The position numbers and the translations under genes are program-made. The notes below the pieces were generated by a model. That model made no database searches and had not been told where the DNA came from. It was given only the letters and a program-made list of their open reading frames with translations. A stretch of 25,269 nt of DNA from CAYWJT01 sp964458655 (lineage in GTDB: Bacteria > Acidobacteriota > Aminicenantia > Aminicenantales > Saccharicenantaceae): the NCBI GenBank assembly GCA_964458655.1, contig CAYWJT010000041.1:1-25269 (forward strand), read 5' to 3'. Shown here in pieces: positions 14,665 through 23,365 of this stretch (position 1 is its first letter; each line of letters opens with the position of its first letter).

Positions 14665-16701
14665 ATGAGAACGATCGGATTGATGACGCTCGTCTTGATG
14701 GCCGCCGGCCTGGCGGGTTTCCTCTGGGGTAAGGACAGGACTGTCGGACCGGCCATAAAAGATACCCCGCCCGCCGACCTGGTCAACCGTCATTATGTCT
14801 GCAACCGTCCGCCGCTCCGGCCCAGCCCGCTCGTCAAGCTGCCGGCGGGCGCCGTCGAGCCTCGGGGCTGGCTGCTCAGCCAGCTCCAGCTCATGCGCGA
14901 CGGCTTCACCGGCCGCCTTGAGGACATCTCGAAGTTCCTCAAGGGAGATTCCGGGTGGCTGACCCTTAAAGGCCGGGGCTGGGAAGAGATGCCCTACTGG
15001 CTCAAAGGCTATGTCGACCTCGCCTTCCTCCTGCGCGACCCGGACATGATCAGGACGGCCGGCAAATGGGTCGAGGCCATCCTCAAGAGCCAGCAAGCCG
15101 ACGGCTATTTCGGCCCTGTCGAAAACAAGGCCGCCGGCGACCTCTGGCCCAACATGGTGGCCCTGTTCTGCCTGCAGAGCTACCACGAGTTCACGGGCGA
15201 CAGGCGCGTCCCCGAGTTCATGTCCCGCTACTTCAGCTACGAGCTCGGACTGCCCGAGGAGAAGTTCCTGCCCGGCAGCTGGCAGAAGCTGCGCGGCGGC
15301 GACAACCTGGAGAGCGTCTACTGGCTCTACAACCGGACCGGGGACAGGAGTTTGCTCGAGCTGGGCCGCAAGGTCTTCCGCAGGACGTCAGACTGGACGT
15401 CGCCCATCCTGACGCCGGAGCGGGACCGCGACCTGGAAGAGAGCTCCTTCTATCACGGCGTCAACATCGCCATGGGCGTCAGGCAGCCGGCCGTCTACTA
15501 TCAGCAGGCCGGGGACCCCGAGCTCCTCAAGGCCGTCGAGCGCAACTACCGTCAGGTCATGGAGGCTTACGGCCAGCAGCCGGGCGGCATGTTCGGGGCC
15601 GACGAGAACATCCGGCCCGGCCATAACGACCCGAGGCAGGGCGCCGAGACCTGCACCATGGTCGAGTTCATGTACAGCTTCGAGTCGCTGCTCAAGATCA
15701 CCGGGCAGGCCGTCTACGCCGACCGCTGCGAGGAAGTCGCCTTCAACTCTCTGCCGGCCGCGATGACGCCGGACCTCAAAGGCCTGCACTACCTGACGGC
15801 CGCCAACCTTATCTCCTGCGACAGCTCGGGAGAGCACGACTTCCAGAACTCAGGGACGCTTCTCTCCTACGACCCTTGGAGCTACCGCTGCTGCCAGCAC
15901 AACGTCGCCTTCGGCTGGCCATATTTAGCCGAGCACCTGTGGCTCGCGACCTCGGACGAGGGACTAGCCGCGGCCATCTACGCTCCATCGACGGCAACGG
16001 TCAAAGTCGGCCGCGACGGCCTGGCCGTCAGGATCGTCGAGGATACCGATTATCCCTTCGACGGCCGGATCGTCCTCACTCTCATGCCCGAGGCGCCGGT
16101 AAGCTTCCCGCTCTACCTGCGCATGCCAGGGTGGGCGGAAAAGGCGGCGGTGGCCGTCAACGGCGAACAGCCGTCAGAGGTAGCCGCGGCAGGCAAGTTC
16201 GTTGCGCTCGAGCGGACCTGGAGGTACGGCGACCGGGTCACGCTCGTTTTCGACCAGCCTGTCAGGGTAAGGTTCTGGGACGGGCTGGGCGGTGCGGCTT
16301 CGGTGGCCCGGGGCCCGCTCTGGTATTCCCTCGAGATCAAGGAAGAGTGGAAGAGATACGGCGGGACGGACGCTTGGCCGGCCTACGAAGTCCTGCCCTC
16401 ATCGCCCTGGAATTATGCTCTGGTTCTCGACCCTACTGATCCCATAAAAAATATAAGGATAGTAGAGAAAAAGCCGGTGGCCTTTCAGCCCTTCGCGCTC
16501 GAGTCGGCCCCGCTCGTCCTCGAGGCCCGCGCCAGGCGCCTGCCGCAGTGGCGGGCAGAGGGAAGGATGGTCGGCAAGGTGCCGGCCAGCCCGGTTCAGA
16601 CGGCCGAGAAGGAAGAAACCGTCCGGCTCGTGCCCATGGGCTGCGCCCGCCTGCGCGTCACCTGCTTCCCGTGGGTCAAGGTCGGGCGGCGGATTGGTTG
16701 A
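14665..16701 (+). CDS. Exported GH127/DUF1680-type beta-L-arabinofuranosidase
   Basis: The 678-residue product has an N-terminal hydrophobic signal (residues 1-22), so it is exported. GAVEPRGWLLSQL, WEEMPYWLKGYVDLAF and QQADGYFGP are hallmarks of the (alpha/alpha)6 barrel of GH127. The zinc-thiolate active site is present: E328-T-C330 and the C409-C410 pair in RCCQHN, corresponding to Glu338, Cys340, Cys417 and Cys418 of Bifidobacterium HypBA1, with C409 the expected nucleophile. E314 in GADEN is the likely acid/base. The C-terminal beta domains complete the family length. It releases terminal beta-L-arabinofuranose, as found on extensins and some pectins; the related GH146 family is an alternative. 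AGGAG lies 6 bases before the ATG. It fits with the GH43 and sugar symporter as an arabinose-scavenging set. Confidence 0.9.
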   Translation: MRTIGLMTLVLMAAGLAGFLWGKDRTVGPAIKDTPPADLVNRHYVCNRPPLRPSPLVKLPAGAVEPRGWLLSQLQLMRDGFTGRLEDISKFLKGDSGWLTLKGRGWEEMPYWLKGYVDLAFLLRDPDMIRTAGKWVEAILKSQQADGYFGPVENKAAGDLWPNMVALFCLQSYHEFTGDRRVPEFMSRYFSYELGLPEEKFLPGSWQKLRGGDNLESVYWLYNRTGDRSLLELGRKVFRRTSDWTSPILTPERDRDLEESSFYHGVNIAMGVRQPAVYYQQAGDPELLKAVERNYRQVMEAYGQQPGGMFGADENIRPGHNDPRQGAETCTMVEFMYSFESLLKITGQAVYADRCEEVAFNSLPAAMTPDLKGLHYLTAANLISCDSSGEHDFQNSGTLLSYDPWSYRCCQHNVAFGWPYLAEHLWLATSDEGLAAAIYAPSTATVKVGRDGLAVRIVEDTDYPFDGRIVLTLMPEAPVSFPLYLRMPGWAEKAAVAVNGEQPSEVAAAGKFVALERTWRYGDRVTLVFDQPVRVRFWDGLGGAASVARGPLWYSLEIKEEWKRYGGTDAWPAYEVLPSSPWNYALVLDPTDPIKNIRIVEKKPVAFQPFALESAPLVLEARARRLPQWRAEGRMVGKVPASPVQTAEKEETVRLVPMGCARLRVTCFPWVKVGRRIG

Positions 16702-16803
16702 TCCTCAGCGGGTTACGGCCGACCCGCGCGGAGGCGCGCTCGTCCGCGGACGGCGTCCATGTTAAGCCCCTTCTTCCCGCGGCCCTGGTCCGACCGATGC
16801 CTT

Positions 16804-16833
16804 TTGAATTCCCTGACGCCGCTGAAGTATAAT
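16804..16833 (+). promoter_or_regulatory. Sigma-70-type promoter of the tldD-tldE operon
   Basis: TTGAAT at 16804-16809, an 18-bp spacer and a perfect TATAAT at 16828-16833. The predicted leader is about 60 bases. Confidence 0.72.
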
Positions 16834-16898
16834 CGAGCGGTCATGCGAGCAACGCTTCCCGCTCCATCGCTCGAAAATCTTATCGTGAGGGGATCCAC

Positions 16899-18422
16899 AT
16901 GATCGAAAGACCCTTTCCAGCCGAAGGGATGCCCCGGCGCAGATTCCTCGGCATGAGCTTCAAGGGCGGGCTGGCCGCCGCGGCCACGCCGGCGCTCCTC
17001 AAGCGCCTGCTGGCCGGCGAGGCGCCGCCCGCGCCCAAATTCGGCCTCGAGGACCTCAACCTGGTCATCGGACAGGCCCTGGCCAAGGGCGGCGACTTCG
17101 GCGAGGTCTACATCGAGCACCGCGTCTCGAGGAGCATCCTGCTCGAGGAGGGCAGGTTCAAGAGCGCCGTGTTCGGCGTCAGCCAGGGGGCCGGCGTCCG
17201 GGTCATCTCAGGCGACAAGACCGGCTATGCCTACACCGACGAGCTCACCCTGGAGAAGATGATGCGGGCGGCCGACGTCGCTTCCTACGTGGCCCGGGGC
17301 GGCCGGACCGTCAAGCCGGTGGACGTCAAGGAGGAGAAAAGGCCCTCCTACATCACGGTCCGGGTCCCGCTCCAGAGCGTGGCCGACGAGAAGCGCCTGG
17401 AGATCATGAAGCGGGCCCACGACGCCGCCCTTGCCTACGACGCCCGGGTCAAGATGGCCTCGGTCGACTACTACGACGAGGTCAGGGGCCGGGTCATAGC
17501 CAACAGCGAAGGCCTCTACCTCAGCGACGAGCTGCCTCTGATCTTCTTCGTCGTCCAGGCGCTGGCCGTGGGCGACAACACCTCCCACATGGGCCGCGAG
17601 CGGCTCAGCCGTCATTCCGGGATCGAGATGTTCGACGAGCTCAAGCCGGAGGACGCGGCCCGGGCCTGCGCCCGCGAGTCCGTCGTCATGCTCGGGGCCA
17701 AGGACGCGCCGGCCGGCCGCATGGACGTCGTCATGCAGAACGGCTGGGGCGGGGTCCTGGTGCACGAGGCCGTAGGGCACCCGCTCGAGGGCGACAACAT
17801 CGCCCGCGAGACCGGCGTTTTCGTGGGCAAACTCGGCAAGAAGGTGGCGAGCGACAAGTTCACCATGGTCGACGACGGCACCCTGCCCGGCTTCCGCGGC
17901 ACGACCGACTTCGACGACGAGGGCACCCAGATGAAACGGAACGTCCTCATCAAGGACGGCGTGCTGGTCAAGTTCATGACCGACGTCCTTTCGGCCCGGC
18001 AGATCGGCATGGAGCGCACAGGCAACGGCCGGCGGGAGAGCTTCCGCTACATGCCGATAGTCAGGATGACCAACACTTTCATCGAAGCTGGCAAGGACGA
18101 CCCGGCCGACATCCTGGCCTCGACGGAGAACGGCATATTCGTCCAGAGCCTGAGCGGCGGCAGCGTCAACCCGACCGACGGCGTCTTCAACTTCACCTGC
18201 CGCGAGGCCTATCTCATCGAGCAGGGAAAGAAAACGACGCCGGTCAAGGGCGCGACGCTGATCGGCAACTGCCTGGACGTCATCCGGGGCATCGACGCGG
18301 TCGGCAACGACCTGGACTTCGGTCCAGGGATCTGCGGCAAGGGGCAGGCGGCCGAAGTGACGGCCGGCCAGCCGACGGTCCGCATCCGCGGCCTCAACGT
18401 CGGCGGCTCCAGGGCGAGATAA
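16899..18422 (+). CDS. tldD: TldD-family metalloprotease with a twin-arginine signal
   Basis: The 507-residue product has the TldD active site H289-E-A-V-G-H294 and the C-terminal zinc cysteine C479 in GICGKGQ, the ligand set known for E. coli TldD. TldD and TldE form a heterodimer that degrades unfolded or linear peptides (for example microcin B17 leader processing). Residues 12-42 read PRRRFLGMSFKGG followed by an Ala-rich hydrophobic stretch, a Tat-type export signal that the classical cytoplasmic enzyme lacks. The ATG follows GAGGGG at 6 bases. It heads a two-gene operon, 21 bp before tldE. Confidence 0.93.
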   Translation: MIERPFPAEGMPRRRFLGMSFKGGLAAAATPALLKRLLAGEAPPAPKFGLEDLNLVIGQALAKGGDFGEVYIEHRVSRSILLEEGRFKSAVFGVSQGAGVRVISGDKTGYAYTDELTLEKMMRAADVASYVARGGRTVKPVDVKEEKRPSYITVRVPLQSVADEKRLEIMKRAHDAALAYDARVKMASVDYYDEVRGRVIANSEGLYLSDELPLIFFVVQALAVGDNTSHMGRERLSRHSGIEMFDELKPEDAARACARESVVMLGAKDAPAGRMDVVMQNGWGGVLVHEAVGHPLEGDNIARETGVFVGKLGKKVASDKFTMVDDGTLPGFRGTTDFDDEGTQMKRNVLIKDGVLVKFMTDVLSARQIGMERTGNGRRESFRYMPIVRMTNTFIEAGKDDPADILASTENGIFVQSLSGGSVNPTDGVFNFTCREAYLIEQGKKTTPVKGATLIGNCLDVIRGIDAVGNDLDFGPGICGKGQAAEVTAGQPTVRIRGLNVGGSRAR

Positions 18423-18443
18423 GAGGAAGGGAGCGAGGCGACC

Positions 18444-19778
18444 ATGGACTACAAAGTTTTGGCCGAACAACTGGTCAAGAAGTGTCTCAAGAAGGGCGCC
18501 GACGCGGCCGAGGTCTACATCCAGAGCGGCCGCAGCCTGAGCCTGGAGGTGCGCAAGGGAGAGGTCGAGACCGTCCAGGAGGCGGCCGCGGCCGGGGTCG
18601 GCTTCCGGGTTTTCGTCAAGGGCCGGATGGCCTTCGCCAGCTCCAACGACCTCGGAGAGAAAGCGCTCGAGGAAGCCATCGGCCGGGCCGTCGAGTTCGC
18701 CCGCGTCACGACCGCGGACCCGAACAACGTGCTTCCGGACGACGAGGGTGTGACGGAAGTCGCCGGCCTCTACGACCCGGAGACAGCCCGGGTGCCGATG
18801 GAGCGGAAGATCGAGCTGCTCAAGACGACGGAAAAGCTGGCCATGAAGGACCCGCGGATAACGAAGAGCGACGGCGCGAGCTACGGCGAGTCCGAGGCCG
18901 AGACCGTCATCGCCAACTCCAGCGGCCTGCTCAAGAGCTACCGGGCCGGCGCCTGCGGCTACGGGGTTTCGGTCGTGGCCGAGAAAGGCGAGCAGAAGTC
19001 CTCCGGCTCAGAGTCCTGTTCCCGGCGCTTCTTCGCCGACCTCAAGCCGGCAGAAAAGGTCGCCGCCAAGGCCGCCGAGGACGCTTACGAGATGCTGGAC
19101 CCGCGGCCGGTCAAGACCCAGCGGGCGGCCGTAATCTTCACCCCGGACGTCGCTTACGCCCTCCTCGGCGGGATCATCGGGGCGGTCAACGGCGAGAGGG
19201 TCCTGCAGGGGGCGAGTTTCCTGGCCAAGAAGGTCGGGCAGCGGATAGGCTCCGAACTGCTGACGCTCATCGACGACGGGACGAGGCCGAGGGGCGTAGC
19301 CAGCGCGCCCTTCGACGGCGAGGGCGTGCCCACCCAGAAGCGGGTCGTAGTCGAAAAGGGCGTCCTGCGCGGGTTCATGTACAACACGATCGTGGCCAGG
19401 CGCGCCGGCGTCAAGAGCACCGGCAACGCCTCGCGCGGCGGTTTCACCGGCCTGCCGGGCATCGGGCCGCACAGCTTCTACATGGCGGCCGGCCCGGTCA
19501 AGCCGGAGGCAATCATCAAGGCCACGGAGGCAGGCTTCCTGGTCAAGGAGGTCACCGGCTACGGGATAAACCCGGTCAACGGCAACTTCAGCGGCGGCGC
19601 GTCCGGCTTCTGGGTCGAGAAAGGGAAGGTCGCTTTCCCGGTCAAGGGCCTGACCATAGCCGGGACGGCCGCTGAGATGCTCGAGGGCATCGACATGGTC
19701 GCCGACGACCTCGACCTGGAAAGGGCCATGGCCGCGCCCACTTTCCGCATCAGGGTGCTCCAGATAGGCGGGGAATAG
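18444..19778 (+). CDS. pmbA: TldE/PmbA-family partner subunit
   Basis: The 444-residue product follows the PmbA_TldD fold: AAEVYIQSGRSLSLEVRKGE near the N-terminus, GERVLQGASFLAKKVGQRIG and TLIDDGTRPRG in the middle, and NPVNGNFSGGASGFWVEKGK near the end. It lacks the HExxxH zinc motif, as TldE proteins do, and should be the non-catalytic half of the protease. It has no visible export signal (begins MDYKVLAEQL), unlike its partner. A GGAAGGGAG ribosome site precedes the ATG. It is the last gene of the operon and ends 26 bp before a terminator hairpin. Confidence 0.93.
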   Translation: MDYKVLAEQLVKKCLKKGADAAEVYIQSGRSLSLEVRKGEVETVQEAAAAGVGFRVFVKGRMAFASSNDLGEKALEEAIGRAVEFARVTTADPNNVLPDDEGVTEVAGLYDPETARVPMERKIELLKTTEKLAMKDPRITKSDGASYGESEAETVIANSSGLLKSYRAGACGYGVSVVAEKGEQKSSGSESCSRRFFADLKPAEKVAAKAAEDAYEMLDPRPVKTQRAAVIFTPDVAYALLGGIIGAVNGERVLQGASFLAKKVGQRIGSELLTLIDDGTRPRGVASAPFDGEGVPTQKRVVVEKGVLRGFMYNTIVARRAGVKSTGNASRGGFTGLPGIGPHSFYMAAGPVKPEAIIKATEAGFLVKEVTGYGINPVNGNFSGGASGFWVEKGKVAFPVKGLTIAGTAAEMLEGIDMVADDLDLERAMAAPTFRIRVLQIGGE

Positions 19779-19804
19779 TCCGGGCACAGGCCCTTCTTCA
19801 GCCT

Positions 19805-19869
19805 GGCCTGAAAGCCCTTGGATCCTGCCGCGGACCCAAGCTTCAGGCCCGAGAGTGCTTTTTCTCTTT
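19805..19869 (+). terminator. Terminator hairpin after tldE
   Basis: GGCCTGAAAG (19805-19814) pairs with CTTCAGGCC (19841-19849), and an inner CTTGG-TCC pairs with GGA-CCAAG around a 6-base loop. A T-rich run (TTTTTCTCTTT) follows after about 9 bases. The spacing to the T-run is longer than ideal. It lies between convergent operons. Confidence 0.55.
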
Positions 19870-19978
19870 AATGGTCTTGAGCCGAGGGAGGGCGTCCCGG
19901 GCCGCGACGGTCGTTTCAAAGGCCGAGGAGCTCAAGCCGCCGAGCCCTTCGGGTTTCCGGCATTCTTGGTTTCGGCCG

Positions 19979-20344
19979 CTACGCTCCGGGAAGGCGCGCG
20001 GTCCGCGGCCTGACCAGGCTGCGGACGGCGAAGCCGGCGTAGCCTGAAACGCCGGCGGCGACGGCTCCCACGAGCGCAGCGGCCGCGAGCAACAGGGCCG
20101 GACTGCCGAGCTTGAACATCGCGGCCATTCGCGCCGTTATGACCTGAGCGCCGGTCAGGTAGAACCAGGCCGCCGAGGCCGCCCACAAAGCCCCGGCTGA
20201 AACGAATCCCGTCCGGAACGCCTTCCAGCCGGAGCCGCCGAAGGCCGCCCCGAAGGCGAACGGTACGACCATGACCCACCACCAGTAAGGCGTGAGAAGG
20301 TGCAACAAGAGCATGACGACCAGGCAGGCTGCAACGGCTGTCAT
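19979..20344 (-). CDS. Small integral membrane protein, function unknown
   Basis: I do not recognise this 121-residue protein. It has three to four hydrophobic helices: about residues 2-16, 22-35, 45-65 and 80-108 with a long Leu/Ala run, and a basic C-terminus (RSLVRPRTARLPGA). Its ATG overlaps the TGA of the acylase gene as ATGA, and GGAGGTG lies 6 bases upstream, so the two genes are translationally coupled. A role in the same membrane-associated process as the acylase is inferred only from this. Confidence 0.75.
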   Translation of the reverse strand: MTAVAACLVVMLLLHLLTPYWWWVMVVPFAFGAAFGGSGWKAFRTGFVSAGALWAASAAWFYLTGAQVITARMAAMFKLGSPALLLAAAALVGAVAAGVSGYAGFAVRSLVRPRTARLPGA

Positions 20345-22866
20345 CTTACACCTCCGAGGACGGTCTCGGCCGTTATGCTCCGACTCCGGTCGTCGGGCGA
20401 CCTCAGGAACAGGAGCTCGAACGTCTTGCCCGCGGCCCAGTCGCCGACGAAGTTGTCATAGAAACGCGAGCCGGGGTTGCCCGACTGGCCGCCGGGATAG
20501 ACGGCACGAGCCCTGACCTCCGGGCCGAGCTCGACGACCATGCGCCAGGAAGGGGCCCAGGCGGAGGATACGGCGTTGATGACATGGCCGGAACCGTCCG
20601 TCTCGACGTAATCCAGGCCCAGGCCGGGCATCCTGGCCAGATGAGCGATTCTCGTGCGTTTGACCTTGGCCCAGCGCCAGTTTTCCCCGAACGGCCCGAG
20701 ACGTTTCTCGAGGTTCCCGACCGCCGCGTGGAAGCTCGCCAGGATGATGTCATCGAGCGTTTCTTTCGCGGGCGTCGCCCGGTCGTCGAAATATTCAGAG
20801 TCCGGACGGCGGAGCATGAGGTCGAGCACGACCTCGCTCGTCGGCCGCGGCATCCGTTCGAGCCCGTCCCTTTTCTCGTCGTCGAAGACACGGGCGTTGA
20901 ACTCCCGCCAGAGCTCGTTGAAGAGCGTGGGCGCGACCGCCCGGGCCCTGACCTCGAAGTCCCAGTCGGCCAGCTCTTGGACAGCTTTCTTTCCCGCTTC
21001 AGTCAGGTCGGCCGCTTCAAGGGCGGCGAGGAAGCGGGGGAGTGCGGCCCTGGCCAGGATGTCCGTGACGTCGAGCTGCATGCGGGCCATGTCCTCGGCC
21101 GTGACGCCGGTCATGCTCCCGAGCAGCTCGTTGATGCGGACCGCCCGTTCGAAAGAGGCGTAGTCGCGTCCCAGGTAATATGGATATCCCTCGCTGACCG
21201 GCGGCTGGTTGGCCGAGCTGACGAAGCCCCGTTCCGGGTTCTTGACGTGCGGCACGTGGGTCCGGGGCACCCAGCCGGGGCATTCGTCCGCGGCGCTCGA
21301 GCCGTCGAGGACGTAGGTGCCCTGTCCCCGGCCGCGGATCGGGAAAAGTCCCGCGTGCCAGATGGCTATGTCGCCCTTCCGGTCGGCATAGGCGATGTTC
21401 TGGCCGGGGCATCCCCAGGATTCGACCGCCCGCAGGTAGTCTTCGTAGCCGCCGACGCGGTTAAGGAGGTAGAGGCTGCGCATCTCGTTGGACGGCTCGT
21501 TGGCCGTCCAGCGCAGGGCCGCGTCCTCGGGCACGTCGGCGACGGCGAACGGCGGCTCGCCTTTGAGCCGGACGACCGGCCCGTGGTGGGTGAAGACGAC
21601 CATCTCCCTGACCTCCGGGCCGCCGCGCACTTTTATGACCTCCTCGCGGACGAACGTTTTTTTCCAGACGCCTTCATAGAAATATTCGGCGTGCCCATCG
21701 TCCCTGAACTTCACGGCGTACCAGTCGAGCGCGTCCGAGCCGCCGTTGGTGAAACCCCAGGCGGCGCTCCGGTTCAGACCGGCCACGACCATGGGGGAGC
21801 CGGCGAAAGTAGCGCCGATGACGTCGACGCCGGGCGCCGTGAGCTGGACGGCGTACCAGATGCCCGGCAGGGAGAGGCCGAGGTGCATGTCGTTGGCCAG
21901 GATGGGGAAGCCGCTCTTCGTCCTGGAGCCGGAGACGGCCCAGTTGTTGCTGCCTAGCTCTGGGGAGGGGCCGGGCTGAAGCGGCTGGCCGCCGTCGGCT
22001 CTAACATGACTGCCCGGGCCGTCCGGCGGCAACGCGGCTGAAGTGCCCGACGCGTCCGGCGCCACGCTTGCCGCCGGCCGGCCAGCCCTTGCGCCGGCGG
22101 CCTTGACCGTGGCTCCGGCCACGGGCAGCGGCTCGAAGTCGAGCGGCGTCCCGGGCGGAATGACCGGCTCCGTCAGCGGCGTCGAGTAGGGAAAAAGAGC
22201 GTTGACGGCCCCCTCGCCGAGCGTGTCCCTCAGCCTGGTCATCAGGGCGTCTCGGTTGTAGCTTGCCAGCATGTAGCTCATGTATTTCAGGAGCAGGGCG
22301 CTTCTGAGCGGGCTCCACTTTTCCGGCCGGTAGTCCAGGATCTTATACTCGACGGGCAAGGCCCCGGCGCCGAGGGAGTCGATATAGGCGTTCACGCCGT
22401 CGCTGTAGGCCTGGAGGACGTCCGTTACCAACGGGTCCTTTTCGAATTCCCGGAGCGAGCGCTCGGCCGACCAGGCCATGCCGAAACGGCACTGGAACCG
22501 GTCGAACTCGACGGCGCTTGGGCCGACAACTTCCGCCAGGCGGCCGGCGGCGTAGCGGGCCTGGAAGTCCATCTGCCACAGCCTCAGGTAGGCGCAGACG
22601 TAGCCCTGGGCGAAATAAAGGTCGTGGTCGTTGGAGGCGAAGATGTGAGGTATGAAACGGTCGTCCCAGAGGACGCGGACCTCCGCTCTCAACCCCGGCA
22701 GGCGCAGGCTTTGCGGCGGCGAGTCGCCAGCCCTGCCGTTACGGCAGAAGCCGGCGAAGGGGTTGAGGAGCCTGCCGGCCGGCGGGAAAAGCCCGTGCCG
22801 GTTGTCGAGCGCCCAGAAAACGAAAGCGGCCAGGAGAAGGGAAAGGACGGCACGGACGGCCTTCAT
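20341..22866 (-). CDS. Penicillin acylase-family N-terminal-nucleophile hydrolase
   Basis: The 841-residue precursor has a signal or anchor at residues 4-20. An alpha-subunit region follows (VRVLWDDRFIPHIFASNDHDLYFAQGY, LRLWQMDFQARYAAGRLAE), as in penicillin G and acyl-homoserine-lactone acylases. G305-S306-N-N-W-A-V-S-G marks the self-cleavage site that makes Ser306 the nucleophile of the beta subunit; NDMHLG (325-330) and WTANEPSNE are further family landmarks. Residues 250-303 are an Ala/Gly/Pro-rich spacer, probably cut out. These enzymes hydrolyse amide bonds of acylated small molecules in the periplasm; the natural substrate is not deducible. The ATG at 22866 is preferred (GGAGGTG at 5 bases); a GTG six bases earlier overlaps that site. 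First gene of a two-gene operon. Confidence 0.92.
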   Translation of the reverse strand: MKAVRAVLSLLLAAFVFWALDNRHGLFPPAGRLLNPFAGFCRNGRAGDSPPQSLRLPGLRAEVRVLWDDRFIPHIFASNDHDLYFAQGYVCAYLRLWQMDFQARYAAGRLAEVVGPSAVEFDRFQCRFGMAWSAERSLREFEKDPLVTDVLQAYSDGVNAYIDSLGAGALPVEYKILDYRPEKWSPLRSALLLKYMSYMLASYNRDALMTRLRDTLGEGAVNALFPYSTPLTEPVIPPGTPLDFEPLPVAGATVKAAGARAGRPAASVAPDASGTSAALPPDGPGSHVRADGGQPLQPGPSPELGSNNWAVSGSRTKSGFPILANDMHLGLSLPGIWYAVQLTAPGVDVIGATFAGSPMVVAGLNRSAAWGFTNGGSDALDWYAVKFRDDGHAEYFYEGVWKKTFVREEVIKVRGGPEVREMVVFTHHGPVVRLKGEPPFAVADVPEDAALRWTANEPSNEMRSLYLLNRVGGYEDYLRAVESWGCPGQNIAYADRKGDIAIWHAGLFPIRGRGQGTYVLDGSSAADECPGWVPRTHVPHVKNPERGFVSSANQPPVSEGYPYYLGRDYASFERAVRINELLGSMTGVTAEDMARMQLDVTDILARAALPRFLAALEAADLTEAGKKAVQELADWDFEVRARAVAPTLFNELWREFNARVFDDEKRDGLERMPRPTSEVVLDLMLRRPDSEYFDDRATPAKETLDDIILASFHAAVGNLEKRLGPFGENWRWAKVKRTRIAHLARMPGLGLDYVETDGSGHVINAVSSAWAPSWRMVVELGPEVRARAVYPGGQSGNPGSRFYDNFVGDWAAGKTFELLFLRSPDDRSRSITAETVLGGVR

Positions 22867-22914
22867 GCGCACCTCCGCAGTCTGCTTCCGGAATTTCTGG
22901 TTCCTTAGCCGGAT

Positions 22915-22944
22915 TTTATATCACATGGCAATAAAAGACGGCAA
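22915..22944 (-). promoter_or_regulatory. Promoter of the acylase operon
   Basis: On the minus strand, TTGCCG (22939-22944), an 18-bp spacer and TATAAA (22915-22920). The region to 23025 holds no gene and separates it from the divergent promoter at 23026. Confidence 0.55.
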
Positions 22945-23025
22945 CGGGCGGGCTTGCGTCGGCATACTTTTACCCTCTGCATCAATGGGAAGGCGGATGT
23001 CGGTTTCTTGTCTGTAAGAATCTCC

Positions 23026-23054
23026 TTGACGAGGAGCTCCCGCGTTTCTAAAAT
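23026..23054 (+). promoter_or_regulatory. Promoter of the DUF3857/transglutaminase gene
   Basis: TTGACG at 23026-23031, a 17-bp spacer and TAAAAT at 23049-23054. A transcript from about 23061 would begin 14 bases before the ATG at 23075, supporting that early start. Confidence 0.65.
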
Positions 23055-23074
23055 GAGATCATTATTAGCCGGGA

Positions 23075-23365
23075 ATGATTTGCCGTCCAACAGCAATGGT
23101 TTATTTTCCTGCTTTGGTTCCCCATAACAGGGCGAAAGGGCCCAAGGCGCAATATGGCATCCTGTCTCCGTTGGCCTTCGCTCTTGCCTTTATTGCGTCC
23201 AATCTGCTGGTCCTGCCAGGACGGATTCATCCTGCCCAGGTGGAACCGAGATGTCCGGCCTGGCTGTTTGAACTCTCCAAACGGTCTTTGCCCGAATTGC
23301 CGCCTGAAACGGAGGCCGTTTATCTGCTTCGCGAACAGACCCTGGCCTATTCCTCTAAAGGGTAG
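23075..23365 (+). CDS. N-terminal fragment of the DUF3857/transglutaminase protein, ended by in-frame TAG
   Basis: Ninety-six codons end at TAG 23363-23365. The product has a hydrophobic export segment at about residues 31-48 (PLAFALAFIASNLLVLPG), then CPAWLFELSKRSLPELPPE and AVYLLREQTLAYSSKG. The last part matches what normally precedes the DUF3857 core (a V-L-L-x-E-x-T strand), and the next ORF continues in exactly the same frame. This is therefore the signal peptide and first strands of the protein encoded downstream, not a separate gene. The start has almost no ribosome site (GGGA abuts the ATG), but the promoter position favours it; ATG 23099 is an alternative. Confidence 0.65.
   Translation: MICRPTAMVYFPALVPHNRAKGPKAQYGILSPLAFALAFIASNLLVLPGRIHPAQVEPRCPAWLFELSKRSLPELPPETEAVYLLREQTLAYSSKG

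Noticed and set aside
17208..18470. Long minus-strand open frame opposite tldD (420 codons)
   Set aside because: Antisense shadow of a recognised gene with all TldD motifs intact; no SD and an Asp/Val/Gly-biased composition.
18482..19675. Plus-strand frame inside tldE (397 codons)
   Set aside because: Arg/Gly-rich alternative frame of a recognised gene, caused by high third-position GC.
20584..21957. Plus-strand frame opposite the acylase gene (457 codons)
   Set aside because: Shadow of the penicillin-acylase-family gene, which has its nucleophile motif and SD on the other strand.
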